From: Chitinophagales bacterium
Lineage (GTDB): Bacteria; Bacteroidota; Bacteroidia; Chitinophagales; UBA10324
Length of the DNA stretch: 7,448 nt
Assembly (NCBI GenBank): GCA_013695775.1
Contig: JACCZV010000122.1
Coordinates: 1-7,448, forward strand
Direction of reading: 5' to 3'
Every line of letters begins with the position of its first letter. Positions within the stretch are counted from its first letter, which is position 1. The notes below the pieces were generated by a model. That model ran no database searches. It was not told the origin of the DNA and worked only from the letters and a program-made list of their open reading frames with translations. The translations under genes and the position numbers were made by a program. Positions 1 to 6,805 of the stretch are shown piece by piece.

Positions 1-347
1 CACCATGATAATCGAATGCAAAATCCTCAATGGGTGAATCATACGCTTTGGAAACATCCTTATTAAAATCACTTAATATTGGAAAGTTAAGCCCATTCAT
101 TTCTTTGAATTTTGCATTTGTATAAAAAGAATCAACACTAATGACTACAACTTCAGTATCCAGTTGTTTGTAGAATTGAAAGTTGTCGCGCACTTCATAT
201 AGCTCACGGGTGCATGTACTGGGAGAAGTCAAATGGGAAAAAAAGCAACACCACCTTTTTACCTCTGAAGCTGTTAAAGGATATTTTATTCTTTTCGGTA
301 TCATATAATGAGAACTCAGGGGTAGGTGCCCCAACAGAGATAGGCAT
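1..347 (-). pseudogene. Peroxiredoxin (AhpC/TSA, AhpE-like), frameshifted and cut by the left edge
   Basis: Thiol peroxidase of the AhpC/TSA superfamily that would reduce hydroperoxides in the cytoplasm. From the ATG at 347 the frame reads MPISVGAPTPEFSLYDTEKN and then a FRGKKVVLLFFP strand, which is the usual thioredoxin-fold start. It then meets a TGA at 204-206 after 47 codons. Dropping one base between about 231 and 244 restores an open frame to the window edge. That frame gives LTSPSTCTREL, with the peroxidatic Cys codon at 212-214, followed by VVVISVDS, FPILSDFNKDVSKAY and FAFDYHG. In the repaired protein the Cys is residue 45, where AhpE-type enzymes carry theirs. The likely extra base lies in the A7 run at 238-244 or the AAA at 231-233. 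This may be a sequencing error or a real lesion. About 115 of roughly 150-160 expected residues are visible, and the C-terminus lies outside. No Shine-Dalgarno sequence is seen. Family assignment is firm; gene integrity is undecided. Confidence 0.85.
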
Positions 348-461
348 AATATTTCAAATATTGAGTTAGTAAACTGGCTAAATTAAATATACCTGCCATG
401 CATATGCCTTTTAAATTTCTATTTTGCGTTTTAAAGAAGAATAAGAAAAACACTCAAATTC

Positions 462-1109
462 ATGAAAAGGCTTTTAACTGAGTTCATCGGAACGTTTTTT
501 CTTGTATTTACAATTGGCGGAGCTGTGGCCTCGGGAAGTACGCTCGCCCCACTTGCAATTGGCGGCATTTTGATGGTCATGATCTTTGCCGGTGGTCACA
601 TCAGTGGAGCACATTATAATCCTGCGGTATCATTAGCTATGGTAATTCGCCGGAAGATGAAAATATCAGAGATGTTTCTCTATTGGATTGCCCAACTTAT
701 GGGAGGATTCGTGGGTGCCCTTACAAGCCATGTAATTACCGGCAAGAATGAATCAACGGTAATGGGTCCGGCATTTAATCTTACACCATCAATGCCGCTA
801 TTAGCTGAATTACTTGGCACCTTTGCCCTTACATATGTTGTGCTTAACGTGGCCACGGCGAAAGATAACGCTGGCAATTCTTTTTATGGTTTGGCGATAG
901 GTTTTACCGTAATGGCTATGGCGGTGGCCATAGGAGGAATATCGGGTGGAGCATTTAATCCGGCGGTCGGTATTGGCAGATCAGTAGCTAACCTTTTAAT
1001 TGGCTCAGGAGCTAGTATTGGCAATGCCTGGATATACATTATAGGACCTCTTGCCGGAGCAACACTTGCGGCTTACACCTTTAAGTACTTGTATGCTGGT
1101 GATGACTAA
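462..1109 (+). CDS. Aquaporin / MIP-family channel
   Basis: Inner-membrane channel of the major intrinsic protein family, passing water or small neutral solutes. The 215 residues show the family's two inverted halves. The first half starts with TEFIGTFFLVF (about 6-16) and carries GHISGAHYNPAV (NPA at 53-55). The second starts with AELLGTFALTYVV (115-127) and carries GGAFNPAVGIG (NPA at 166-168). Six hydrophobic spans plus the two NPA half-helices account for nearly the whole chain, and the length is slightly short but normal for a bacterial aquaporin. The oddity is Val169 directly after the second NPA, where classical aquaporins and glyceroporins have the selectivity-filter Arg. Hand alignment to AqpZ also suggests Ile33, Ala154 and Gly163 at the other filter positions, so substrate cannot be inferred. 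The start is preceded only by a purine-rich stretch (AAAGAAGAATAAGAAAAA). It diverges from the peroxiredoxin gene and converges on the T9SS gene 18 bp away. Confidence 0.93.
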   Translation: MKRLLTEFIGTFFLVFTIGGAVASGSTLAPLAIGGILMVMIFAGGHISGAHYNPAVSLAMVIRRKMKISEMFLYWIAQLMGGFVGALTSHVITGKNESTVMGPAFNLTPSMPLLAELLGTFALTYVVLNVATAKDNAGNSFYGLAIGFTVMAMAVAIGGISGGAFNPAVGIGRSVANLLIGSGASIGNAWIYIIGPLAGATLAAYTFKYLYAGDD

Positions 1110-1127
1110 AGCAGTGACTTTCTTATG

Positions 1128-3671
1128 CTAATTAAATTTCACAAACTTCTCGACCCATCTTTTCTCACCTGCTTTGGCCTCAACCAGATACATCCCATCT
1201 GGTAGTGATTCAACTGAGAGAGAAAATTCTGAACCAGCAGAAGTTATTTTACTACTATAAACTATTTGTCCGCTGGAATTTGTAACAGTTGCTTCAATCA
1301 CTTTTACATCATCAAGTGTAAAATGAAGAGCATCTTTAACCGGGTTGGGGTATAGAGATAATATACCGTCCCCATAATTGAAAACTTCCTGAACACCTGT
1401 GATATCGTTCAATCCTATGGTCCAAATGCCGCGAGCAAATGTTCCGGCAATCAGCGTGTTGAAAGCAGGATTCAATTCAATATCATAAACGGCCATCATA
1501 GGCATATTGCTTCCTAAACGGTTCCAGTTCAAACCACCGTTGTTGGTATAATAAACCCCGGCATCCGTAGCTACTATAAGCCGATACTCCGCACCCGGCA
1601 TTATAAGAATGTCATTCACCCCCATCTGGGGCAGATCACCGGAAATGTCTGTCCATGTCTGGCCGTTATCAGTGCTTTTATGTACATGAGGAATAAAATC
1701 ATTGTACTTATAACCACTGTGCGTTACATATACCGTGGTTGCATCACTAGGGGAAGCTGCTATTGAAGTAACATACCGGTCCGGCAAGGCAGAGGTTACA
1801 TTGTTCCATATTCCTCCGATTGTGGAGGACCAGACATTCCCATCACTTGTGCCCGCATATAGGAAATTTTCATTCAAGGATGATTGTGAAATGGTAGTTA
1901 TCACATGAAAACGATCTTCATAGATAATACCATCTGTCAGGTCAGTACTAATCGCTGACCAGTAACCCCCTGGGGCCCCAATCATCTCGTATATCCTGTA
2001 AGTCCCACAAAAAAACCGGGTGTGATCTTGCGGCGACATTATGTATGGCATATCCCAGCTTCTTCGGTCGCTCTCATCAATTCCATTGGTAAAATCAAAA
2101 TAATCAAACCCCCCATTGGCTGTATAAGCAAGGCCTCCATTTTGGGTCTCCACATAAAACAGATTATTATTTATGGGATCGAATATGGGCTTAAAGCCAT
2201 CTCCGCCATAGATACGTGACCAGTAATCAATAAATGAGGAATTGCCACCGGTGGTACCATTGTCCTGTGCACCACCAAATACATCAGCAGGCTGAAAGGG
2301 GTTGTATGCAACATGATAAAACTGCGTATTCGGAATATTTTCTGCATCAGTCCAGCTGTTGCAATCATCTGTGGTTTTATACATACCTCCGTCAGTACAA
2401 TAGAAAAAGGTAGATCCATTCACGAAATCCATATAGTGACCATCAGCATGCACCTCATAAGTCCACCATGGGGGGGTAGCCTGGTTCCAGTATGTTCCGC
2501 CATTCATCGCTCGCTGAAGGTCGACACCGGGCACGTAAATCTCATCGTCATTTTGGGGATTAACATAAATTTTTCCAAAATACCAACCTTGTCCTCCATA
2601 TGTTTCATTGCTAAAGTTGCCTGTAACATTGCTCCACGATGCGCCCCCATCAAGTGTCTTATAAATTCCCTGAACAAAATGCGTAGTATCTACAACCAGT
2701 GCGTATAATTTGCTAGAATTTTGTTTAGAAATGGCCAATCCTATTCTTCCTGTATTGAAAGTGGGTAAGCCATTCGTAAGCGTGCTCCATGTAATTCCGC
2801 CATCGGTCGTTTTATAAATGTGTGCATCAGGTCCATAGACAATGCTGAGCTGGTTTGACCTGATCCGGTTCCAACTTGAAGCATATATTATCTGCGCGTT
2901 CAATGGATCCATCACCATGTCTATAATGCCTGCATCTTCATCAACAAATAAAATTTGCTGCCAGCTTATACCTCCGTCCAGAGATTTATATAATCCCCTG
3001 TTAGAGCTCTCGAAAAAAGGGATGCCCATCGTAGAGGCGTAGATAGTATTTGAATTAGAGGGGTCAACAAGTATTTTAGAGACTATAGATTCTTCCGTCA
3101 ATCCCATATGAACCCAGGTAGCACCCCCATCTACGCTCTTGTAAACGCCATCTCCAATAAACGGATAACCGCTGATGTTCAGGTCACCCGTGCCAACCCA
3201 AATAGTCTGGTGATTGTTTGGATCTATTGTTATCGCTCCTATTGCAAGATATGGTTGCGCATCGAATATTGGCAGCCAGGTAATACCGCCATCTGTGGTC
3301 TTAAAAATTCCCCCTGAAGCGTTGCCTGCGTATATCACGTTCTCATTCCCGGACTCAATTGCCATGCAATTTATTCTTCCTCCGATGTTACCGGGGCCTT
3401 CTAACGACCATAGTTGTTCATCACGTGCTGTATTTTTCCTTGCAATAGCATCCTTCATTCCTGCATCATAGGCCCGCGGATCTATGTACGCATCCGGATA
3501 AGATCTTATCAGGAAGAAGTCCTCATTGGCCTCCAGATTTTTTTCCTCTTTCCTTTCAGAAACAACTTCATTATTTATTGTAAGGATTGACCTTTTATCC
3601 TGATGAATAAAATTCCATATAGTGAAAATGGAAACAAAAATAATAGATAAGATAAGTAATGGTTTTCGCAT
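1128..3671 (-). CDS. Secreted Asp-box (BNR/sortilin-like) beta-propeller protein with T9SS sorting domain
   Basis: Large exported protein (847 aa) of unknown ligand or activity. It begins with a basic-hydrophobic segment (MRKPLLILSIIFVSIFTIWN, residues 1-20) that acts as signal or anchor; no clean signal-peptidase I site is visible. A linker leads to LEGPGNIGGRINCMAI (90-105), the usual opening of these propellers. Asp-box motifs (S/T-x-D-x-G-x-T/S-W) follow near residues 125-132, 179-186, 230-237, 288-295 and 339-346. Degenerate copies lie near 388-395 and 433-440, and two more near 666-673 and 709-716. A GGAQDNGT motif (466-473) sits in the box-free stretch between. Residues 770-847 form a type A T9SS C-terminal domain: LSLYPNPVKD (771-780), GQIVYSS, LPDGMYLVEAK and a basic KRWVEKFVKFN end. 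It should therefore cross the outer membrane by the Por machinery and be cleaved and anchored or released. Catalytic residues of sialidases are not evident, so the propeller may be a binding scaffold. Confidence 0.93.
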   Translation of the reverse strand: MRKPLLILSIIFVSIFTIWNFIHQDKRSILTINNEVVSERKEEKNLEANEDFFLIRSYPDAYIDPRAYDAGMKDAIARKNTARDEQLWSLEGPGNIGGRINCMAIESGNENVIYAGNASGGIFKTTDGGITWLPIFDAQPYLAIGAITIDPNNHQTIWVGTGDLNISGYPFIGDGVYKSVDGGATWVHMGLTEESIVSKILVDPSNSNTIYASTMGIPFFESSNRGLYKSLDGGISWQQILFVDEDAGIIDMVMDPLNAQIIYASSWNRIRSNQLSIVYGPDAHIYKTTDGGITWSTLTNGLPTFNTGRIGLAISKQNSSKLYALVVDTTHFVQGIYKTLDGGASWSNVTGNFSNETYGGQGWYFGKIYVNPQNDDEIYVPGVDLQRAMNGGTYWNQATPPWWTYEVHADGHYMDFVNGSTFFYCTDGGMYKTTDDCNSWTDAENIPNTQFYHVAYNPFQPADVFGGAQDNGTTGGNSSFIDYWSRIYGGDGFKPIFDPINNNLFYVETQNGGLAYTANGGFDYFDFTNGIDESDRRSWDMPYIMSPQDHTRFFCGTYRIYEMIGAPGGYWSAISTDLTDGIIYEDRFHVITTISQSSLNENFLYAGTSDGNVWSSTIGGIWNNVTSALPDRYVTSIAASPSDATTVYVTHSGYKYNDFIPHVHKSTDNGQTWTDISGDLPQMGVNDILIMPGAEYRLIVATDAGVYYTNNGGLNWNRLGSNMPMMAVYDIELNPAFNTLIAGTFARGIWTIGLNDITGVQEVFNYGDGILSLYPNPVKDALHFTLDDVKVIEATVTNSSGQIVYSSKITSAGSEFSLSVESLPDGMYLVEAKAGEKRWVEKFVKFN

Positions 3672-3750
3672 ACAACAATTCTTTTTAGATATATAAAATT
3701 ACAGTTTCTAAATGAGGTGAAGGCTATAGCAAATCGGAACGAGGGTCATT

Positions 3751-3772
3751 CTTGTGTAAATTTATTTACAAG
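3751..3772. repeat. Imperfect AT-rich inverted repeat between peptidase and T9SS genes
   Basis: CTTGTGTAAAT / ATTTACAAG are complementary arms apart from a two-base TG bulge and meet with a loop of two to four bases. The repeat lies in the 158-bp gap, 58 bp past the M20 stop and 80 bp before the T9SS start. There is no T-tract after it on the minus strand, so it is a poor intrinsic terminator. It could be an operator for a dimeric regulator, or chance in AT-rich DNA. Confidence 0.3.
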
Positions 3773-3829
3773 AAGATATTCACGATACTTTGCACATTAT
3801 TAAATGATGCGTGGCCAAATAATATCACA

Positions 3830-5209
3830 TCAGATTTGTGCGTCGCGGCTTAGCTCTGTAAAATATTGGTAGAAGTAAGGAATGGTTTCAATTCCTTTAT
3901 AAAAATTGAAAAGACCATAATGCTCATTTGGTGAATGAAGCGCATCTGTATCGAGTCCAAAACCCATAAGCAGTGATTGAATGCCGAGAATATTTTTAAA
4001 TGATGCGATCACAGGTATGCTTCCTCCTTCGAAGGTAGGTATTGCCTTTTTTCCAAAAGTTTTCTCCATCGCCTTACTCGCGGCATGATAGGCAATGGAA
4101 TCCGTTGGTGTAACTACAGGTTCACCGCCATGATGAGAATTCACTTTCACCGTTACAGATGCCGGTGCTATCGATTTAAAATGCGCCGCAAAAAGATTAG
4201 AAATTTTTTCAGACGATTGGTTAGGCACCAGACGCATTGAAATCTTTGCTGAAGCTTTAGAGGGTAGAACCGTCTTCGCACCTGCACCCGTGTAACCACC
4301 CCAAATGCCGTTACAATCTAATGTAGGTCTAATGGTTGCGCGTTCGATTGTGGAATATCCTGCTTCACCCTCAATATCGCTGATTGCTAATTCCTTTTTA
4401 TAGGTTTCAAGATTGAAAGGACGCTTGGCTATCTCGGCACGTTCCTCTTCAGTGTAATTTTCCACTTCATCATAAAATCCGGGGATGGTGATGCGGTTGT
4501 TATCATCCTTCATGGAAGCAATCATTTTCGCAAGAATGTTTATGGGGTTTGCAACAGCGCCACCATAAGTTCCAGAATGGAGATCGCGGTTTGCGCCTGT
4601 TACTTCCACCTCCATATAACTAAGTCCACGCAAGCCTATCGTTAACGACGGGCAGTCGTTTGCGATCATAGATGAATCAGATACCACCACAACATCAGCC
4701 TGTAATTTGTCTTTATACTTTTTTAGAAAATCATTAAGATGTGAGGAGCCTACCTCTTCCTCGCCTTCAATCATAAACTTGATGTTGCACGGTAGTGAAT
4801 TGGTGCGCATCATGATCTCGAAAGCTTTTACATGCATATACATCTGACCCTTGTCATCGCATGAGCCACGTGCGTAGATGCTATCATTTTTTATTACTGG
4901 TTCAAAGGGTGGTGTCTCCCACAATTCATAAGGATCTGCTGGCTGCACATCATAATGTCCATAGACCAATACTGTTGGCAATTTTGGATCAATTATTTTT
5001 TCACCATATACAACAGGAAACCCCTCTGTTGGAATTAAAGCAACATTCTCAGCGCCGGCCTCCTCAATTCTCTTTTTAACATATTCCGCAGTGGCAACAA
5101 CATCGTTTGCGAATTTGGGATCTGCACTTACCGATGGAAGGCGGAGCATTTCAAATAATTCATCTACGAACCGCTGCTTGTTTTTATTGAGATAGGGAAG
5201 TACTTCCAT
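3830..5209 (-). CDS. M20 family dipeptidase (carnosinase/CN2-like metallopeptidase)
   Basis: Cytoplasmic di-zinc (or Mn) hydrolase that cleaves dipeptides or short peptides and recycles amino acids; the exact substrate is not readable. All the metallopeptidase H-clan landmarks are present in 459 aa, the normal length. They are VYGHYDVQP with His85 and Asp87, RGSCDDKGQ with bridging Asp118, IEGEEEVGS with catalytic Glu151 and metal Glu152, VVVSDSS with Asp178, and ALHSPNEHYG with His425. The lid/dimerisation domain is marked by DLHSGTYGGAV (209-219), whose His211 matches the conserved dimer-contact histidine of carnosinases. No signal peptide is seen. The start at 5209 fits the family N-terminus (helix, then LRLPSVSADP). 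The gene follows the rhodanese gene on the same strand after a 91-bp gap that holds a TATATTTG promoter-like element, and precedes the T9SS gene by 158 bp. Nothing is truncated or missing. Confidence 0.95.
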   Translation of the reverse strand: MEVLPYLNKNKQRFVDELFEMLRLPSVSADPKFANDVVATAEYVKKRIEEAGAENVALIPTEGFPVVYGEKIIDPKLPTVLVYGHYDVQPADPYELWETPPFEPVIKNDSIYARGSCDDKGQMYMHVKAFEIMMRTNSLPCNIKFMIEGEEEVGSSHLNDFLKKYKDKLQADVVVVSDSSMIANDCPSLTIGLRGLSYMEVEVTGANRDLHSGTYGGAVANPINILAKMIASMKDDNNRITIPGFYDEVENYTEEERAEIAKRPFNLETYKKELAISDIEGEAGYSTIERATIRPTLDCNGIWGGYTGAGAKTVLPSKASAKISMRLVPNQSSEKISNLFAAHFKSIAPASVTVKVNSHHGGEPVVTPTDSIAYHAASKAMEKTFGKKAIPTFEGGSIPVIASFKNILGIQSLLMGFGLDTDALHSPNEHYGLFNFYKGIETIPYFYQYFTELSRDAQI

Positions 5210-5233
5210 GAAGATTATTGCTTTTTAGCAGCA

Positions 5234-5241
5234 CAAATATA
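5234..5241 (-). promoter_or_regulatory. Candidate Bacteroidota -7 element for the M20 gene
   Basis: On the minus strand this reads TATATTTG, an exact match to TAnnTTTG, 24 bp before the peptidase ATG. Transcription would start near 5229 and give a leader of about 20 nt. No TTG/TTTG -33 box sits at the expected spacing, so the site is supported by one element only. Confidence 0.4.
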
Positions 5242-5300
5242 AAATTAATGGTTCACCGTGTTGATTCATACATCAGGGTTAATCCCACATGGATCTGATA

Positions 5301-5807
5301 TTAATAAACTTTTTCTCCCTCTGTTAACCACATCCCCCAAAGAGAATTGTAACCATGAACCTTATCAGTAGGTTGGTTATAGAGATCATATACAACATGT
5401 CCTTCATTCACCCATTCAAAGATGCCACCATAAAGATTGGATACATTTGTGAAATCAGCGCTTATTAATTTTTCCGATATCTTTTCACTGCGATAACCTA
5501 CAGAGCAATAGACAATCACCGGATTATCTTTTGCGATATCTTTAATTGAAGCTATCGTGAATTCATTAAAGCCGACATAGATAGCATCTTTTAGGTGGCT
5601 TACATCATACTCCCTCTTTTCGCGTGCATCTAAAAATATGGCTGTTGAAGCTTTTAAAGCAGCGTCATTTACCGTTACCTCTCTCACAGAGTGAGAAAGC
5701 AAGGTCTGAAGCAATAGATTATACGCGGGATCCTGCACCTGCGCAGGCAATACTTTCGTCAATAATAATAACCAAAACAACAGGCAGGTGAAAATTCTCT
5801 TCTTCAT
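5301..5807 (-). CDS. Exported single-domain rhodanese-like protein
   Basis: Rhodanese-fold protein predicted to act in the periplasm as a persulfide-forming sulfur carrier or transferase; its partner is unknown. The 168-aa protein starts with a classic signal peptide, MKKRIFTCLLFWLLLLTKVL, with probable cleavage at PAQ|VQ (residue 23). The rhodanese domain follows: IFLDAREKREYDVSHLKDAIYV (57-78, split here as IFLDAREKRE and YDVSHLKDAIYV), then VIVYCSVGYRSEK with active-site Cys101 and a six-residue CSVGYR loop, then NLYGGIFEWVNEG. About 30 residues past the domain (HGYNSLWGMW and on) are a short tail. The frame stays open upstream to an ATG at 5846. I prefer 5807 because the signal peptide begins there and the candidate transcript starts inside the longer version. 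No Shine-Dalgarno sequence is present; the bases before the start are pyrimidine-rich (ACCCTCC), the reverse of a ribosome-binding site. Confidence 0.9.
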   Translation of the reverse strand: MKKRIFTCLLFWLLLLTKVLPAQVQDPAYNLLLQTLLSHSVREVTVNDAALKASTAIFLDAREKREYDVSHLKDAIYVGFNEFTIASIKDIAKDNPVIVYCSVGYRSEKISEKLISADFTNVSNLYGGIFEWVNEGHVVYDLYNQPTDKVHGYNSLWGMWLTEGEKVY

Positions 5808-5839
5808 TATGGAGGGTAAAATTAGCTGAATACAGGTTA

Positions 5840-5875
5840 TTGACATTCAAAACTACTTTCGCGTCTATATATTTG
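5840..5875 (+). promoter_or_regulatory. Candidate promoter of tRNA-Ala (TTGACA ... TATATTTG)
   Basis: TTGACA starts at 5840 and an exact TAnnTTTG match (TATATTTG) lies at 5868-5875, about 53 bp before the mature tRNA. The 25-base gap between TTG and the -7 element is longer than the roughly 20 expected, so the -33 assignment is weak while the -7 is good. The site overlaps the opposite-strand rhodanese promoter over its whole length. Confidence 0.45.
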
Positions 5876-5879
5876 CAAA
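5848..5879 (-). promoter_or_regulatory. Candidate promoter of the rhodanese gene (TTTG-N20-TAGTTTTG)
   Basis: On the minus strand a TTTG at 5879-5876 is followed, 20 bases on, by TAGTTTTG at 5855-5848. This fits the Bacteroidota -33/-7 form (TTTG and TAnnTTTG) in both sequence and spacing. The start of transcription would be near 5843, giving a leader of about 36 nt to the ATG at 5807. It is the best two-part promoter match in the window. Confidence 0.6.
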
Positions 5880-5880
5880 T
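5871..5880. repeat. Perfect 10-bp palindrome ATTTGCAAAT
   Basis: ATTTGCAAAT equals its own reverse complement. Its TTTG half forms the end of the plus-strand -7 element, and its CAAA half is the minus-strand -33 box. It may only reflect the shared promoter alphabet, or it may be a regulator site touching both promoters. Confidence 0.4.
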
Positions 5881-5928
5881 GGTAAATGCCGTTTATAAAT
5901 GAAGACAACCAATTGACCGTCACTTTTT

Positions 5929-6006
<78 letters not shown>

Positions 6007-6076
6007 CTCTCACGGATGAAAACAAATAAGTAGCATGCTTGCGGAGTTATATGCGAGAAGTCCTATGTAGTTACGT

Positions 6077-6805
6077 TTATTTCACATCGGGATATTCCTC
6101 AGAACCCATTACCCAAATGAATGACTGCAAATCGATGTAATCTTTTGGGCTGTAATTTTTAGTATCCCTTTCTATCTGTTTGGCAAAGTCAAATAAACTT
6201 TGATAGGTTTCCCAATTTGGTCGGGATTTATAATGGAAAGCAAACTTATATTTTTCCGCTGCTTTTTGGGTAACACGAGGCTTCAAAAACATATGTTCAT
6301 CTGGATTAGCTATAAAACCAAACACTGTTAATAATGGCCAGGTAAGTACTCGCGTTTGTTTACGTGGGAGACTGCTAATTACCTGAACAAATCTTTCAAA
6401 TCGGTGTTGCAATGAATCTTCTCCATAAATATAATCATAAAGCCCAATGGCAAATGTTTTTGCACCACCAGGTGATTTTATCGCATCACGCAATGCAATT
6501 TTTTCAAAAGAAAATAAGAGATTTGTTTTTGCTTCTATACGGACCGCAAAAAGTGCAATTTGTTCATATTCTTTTTCTTTAAGCAGGTTTATATATGTCC
6601 TCCGATTTAACACTTCCTGAAATTGTAAATGTGCATTCCGCTTGTATTGCAATTCCCAATCAATATATTTTTGATCCTGATATCCTTTTTTGAAATAATA
6701 AATGAATTTTTTTATACAGCATTTACGTGCTTTTTGAAAAGGCTCATCCTTAGATAATAATTCTGACTTCATACAAGCATAATTAAATCCGGAGAGGTTC
6801 AGCAT
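6077..6805 (-). CDS. Conserved-looking protein of unknown function, coupled to hypE
   Basis: I cannot assign a function. The 242-aa product looks soluble (no signal peptide or membrane span), basic and rich in aromatics and Lys/Arg, and probably mostly alpha-helical. Landmarks are a Cys-Cys pair (29-30), a helical KKGYQDQKYIDWELQYKRNAH stretch (about 39-59), a SPGGAKTFAIGLYDYIYGED block (111-130), TWPLLTVFGFIANPDEHMFL (155-174), HYKSRPNWETY (191-201) and IDLQSFIWVMGSEEY at the C-terminus (224-238). The last three blocks have the look of a conserved family core, but I know no named domain for them. The ATG at 6805-6803 overlaps the hypE stop (ATGCTGA, 7 nt), which implies co-transcription and translational coupling. 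An alternative start at codon 12 (6772) has no better ribosome-binding site, so I keep the overlapping one. Position suggests a link to hydrogenase maturation or use, but nothing in the sequence shows this. Confidence 0.85.
   Translation of the reverse strand: MLNLSGFNYACMKSELLSKDEPFQKARKCCIKKFIYYFKKGYQDQKYIDWELQYKRNAHLQFQEVLNRRTYINLLKEKEYEQIALFAVRIEAKTNLLFSFEKIALRDAIKSPGGAKTFAIGLYDYIYGEDSLQHRFERFVQVISSLPRKQTRVLTWPLLTVFGFIANPDEHMFLKPRVTQKAAEKYKFAFHYKSRPNWETYQSLFDFAKQIERDTKNYSPKDYIDLQSFIWVMGSEEYPDVK

Noticed and set aside
225..250. Programmed +1 frameshift in the peroxiredoxin
   Set aside because: The T7 run in the mRNA is slippery, but I know of no programmed shift in this family and see no stimulatory stop or structure. 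An indel is simpler.
680..877. 65-codon minus-strand frame inside the aquaporin gene
   Set aside because: It is antisense to a well-supported membrane protein and has no domain or start signal of its own.
2171..2419. 82-codon minus-strand frame in another phase of the T9SS gene
   Set aside because: The main frame is continuous through this region with good propeller sequence, so this is an out-of-phase shadow and not a frameshift.
2313..2708. 131-codon open frame on the plus strand inside the T9SS gene
   Set aside because: It lies antisense to a strongly supported gene with regular Asp boxes, its product has no recognisable domain, and it starts in the middle of coding sequence. The other antisense frames at 2022-2219, 2842-3042, 3108-3317 and 3214-3471 are dismissed for the same reason.
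5276..5286. GGGTTAATCCC hairpin as terminator of the rhodanese gene
   Set aside because: The stem is only three base pairs and no T-tract follows it on the minus strand.
5808..5846. Earlier ATG (5846) as start of the rhodanese
   Set aside because: It would put 13 residues ahead of a perfect signal peptide, and it lies just upstream of the inferred transcription start near 5843.
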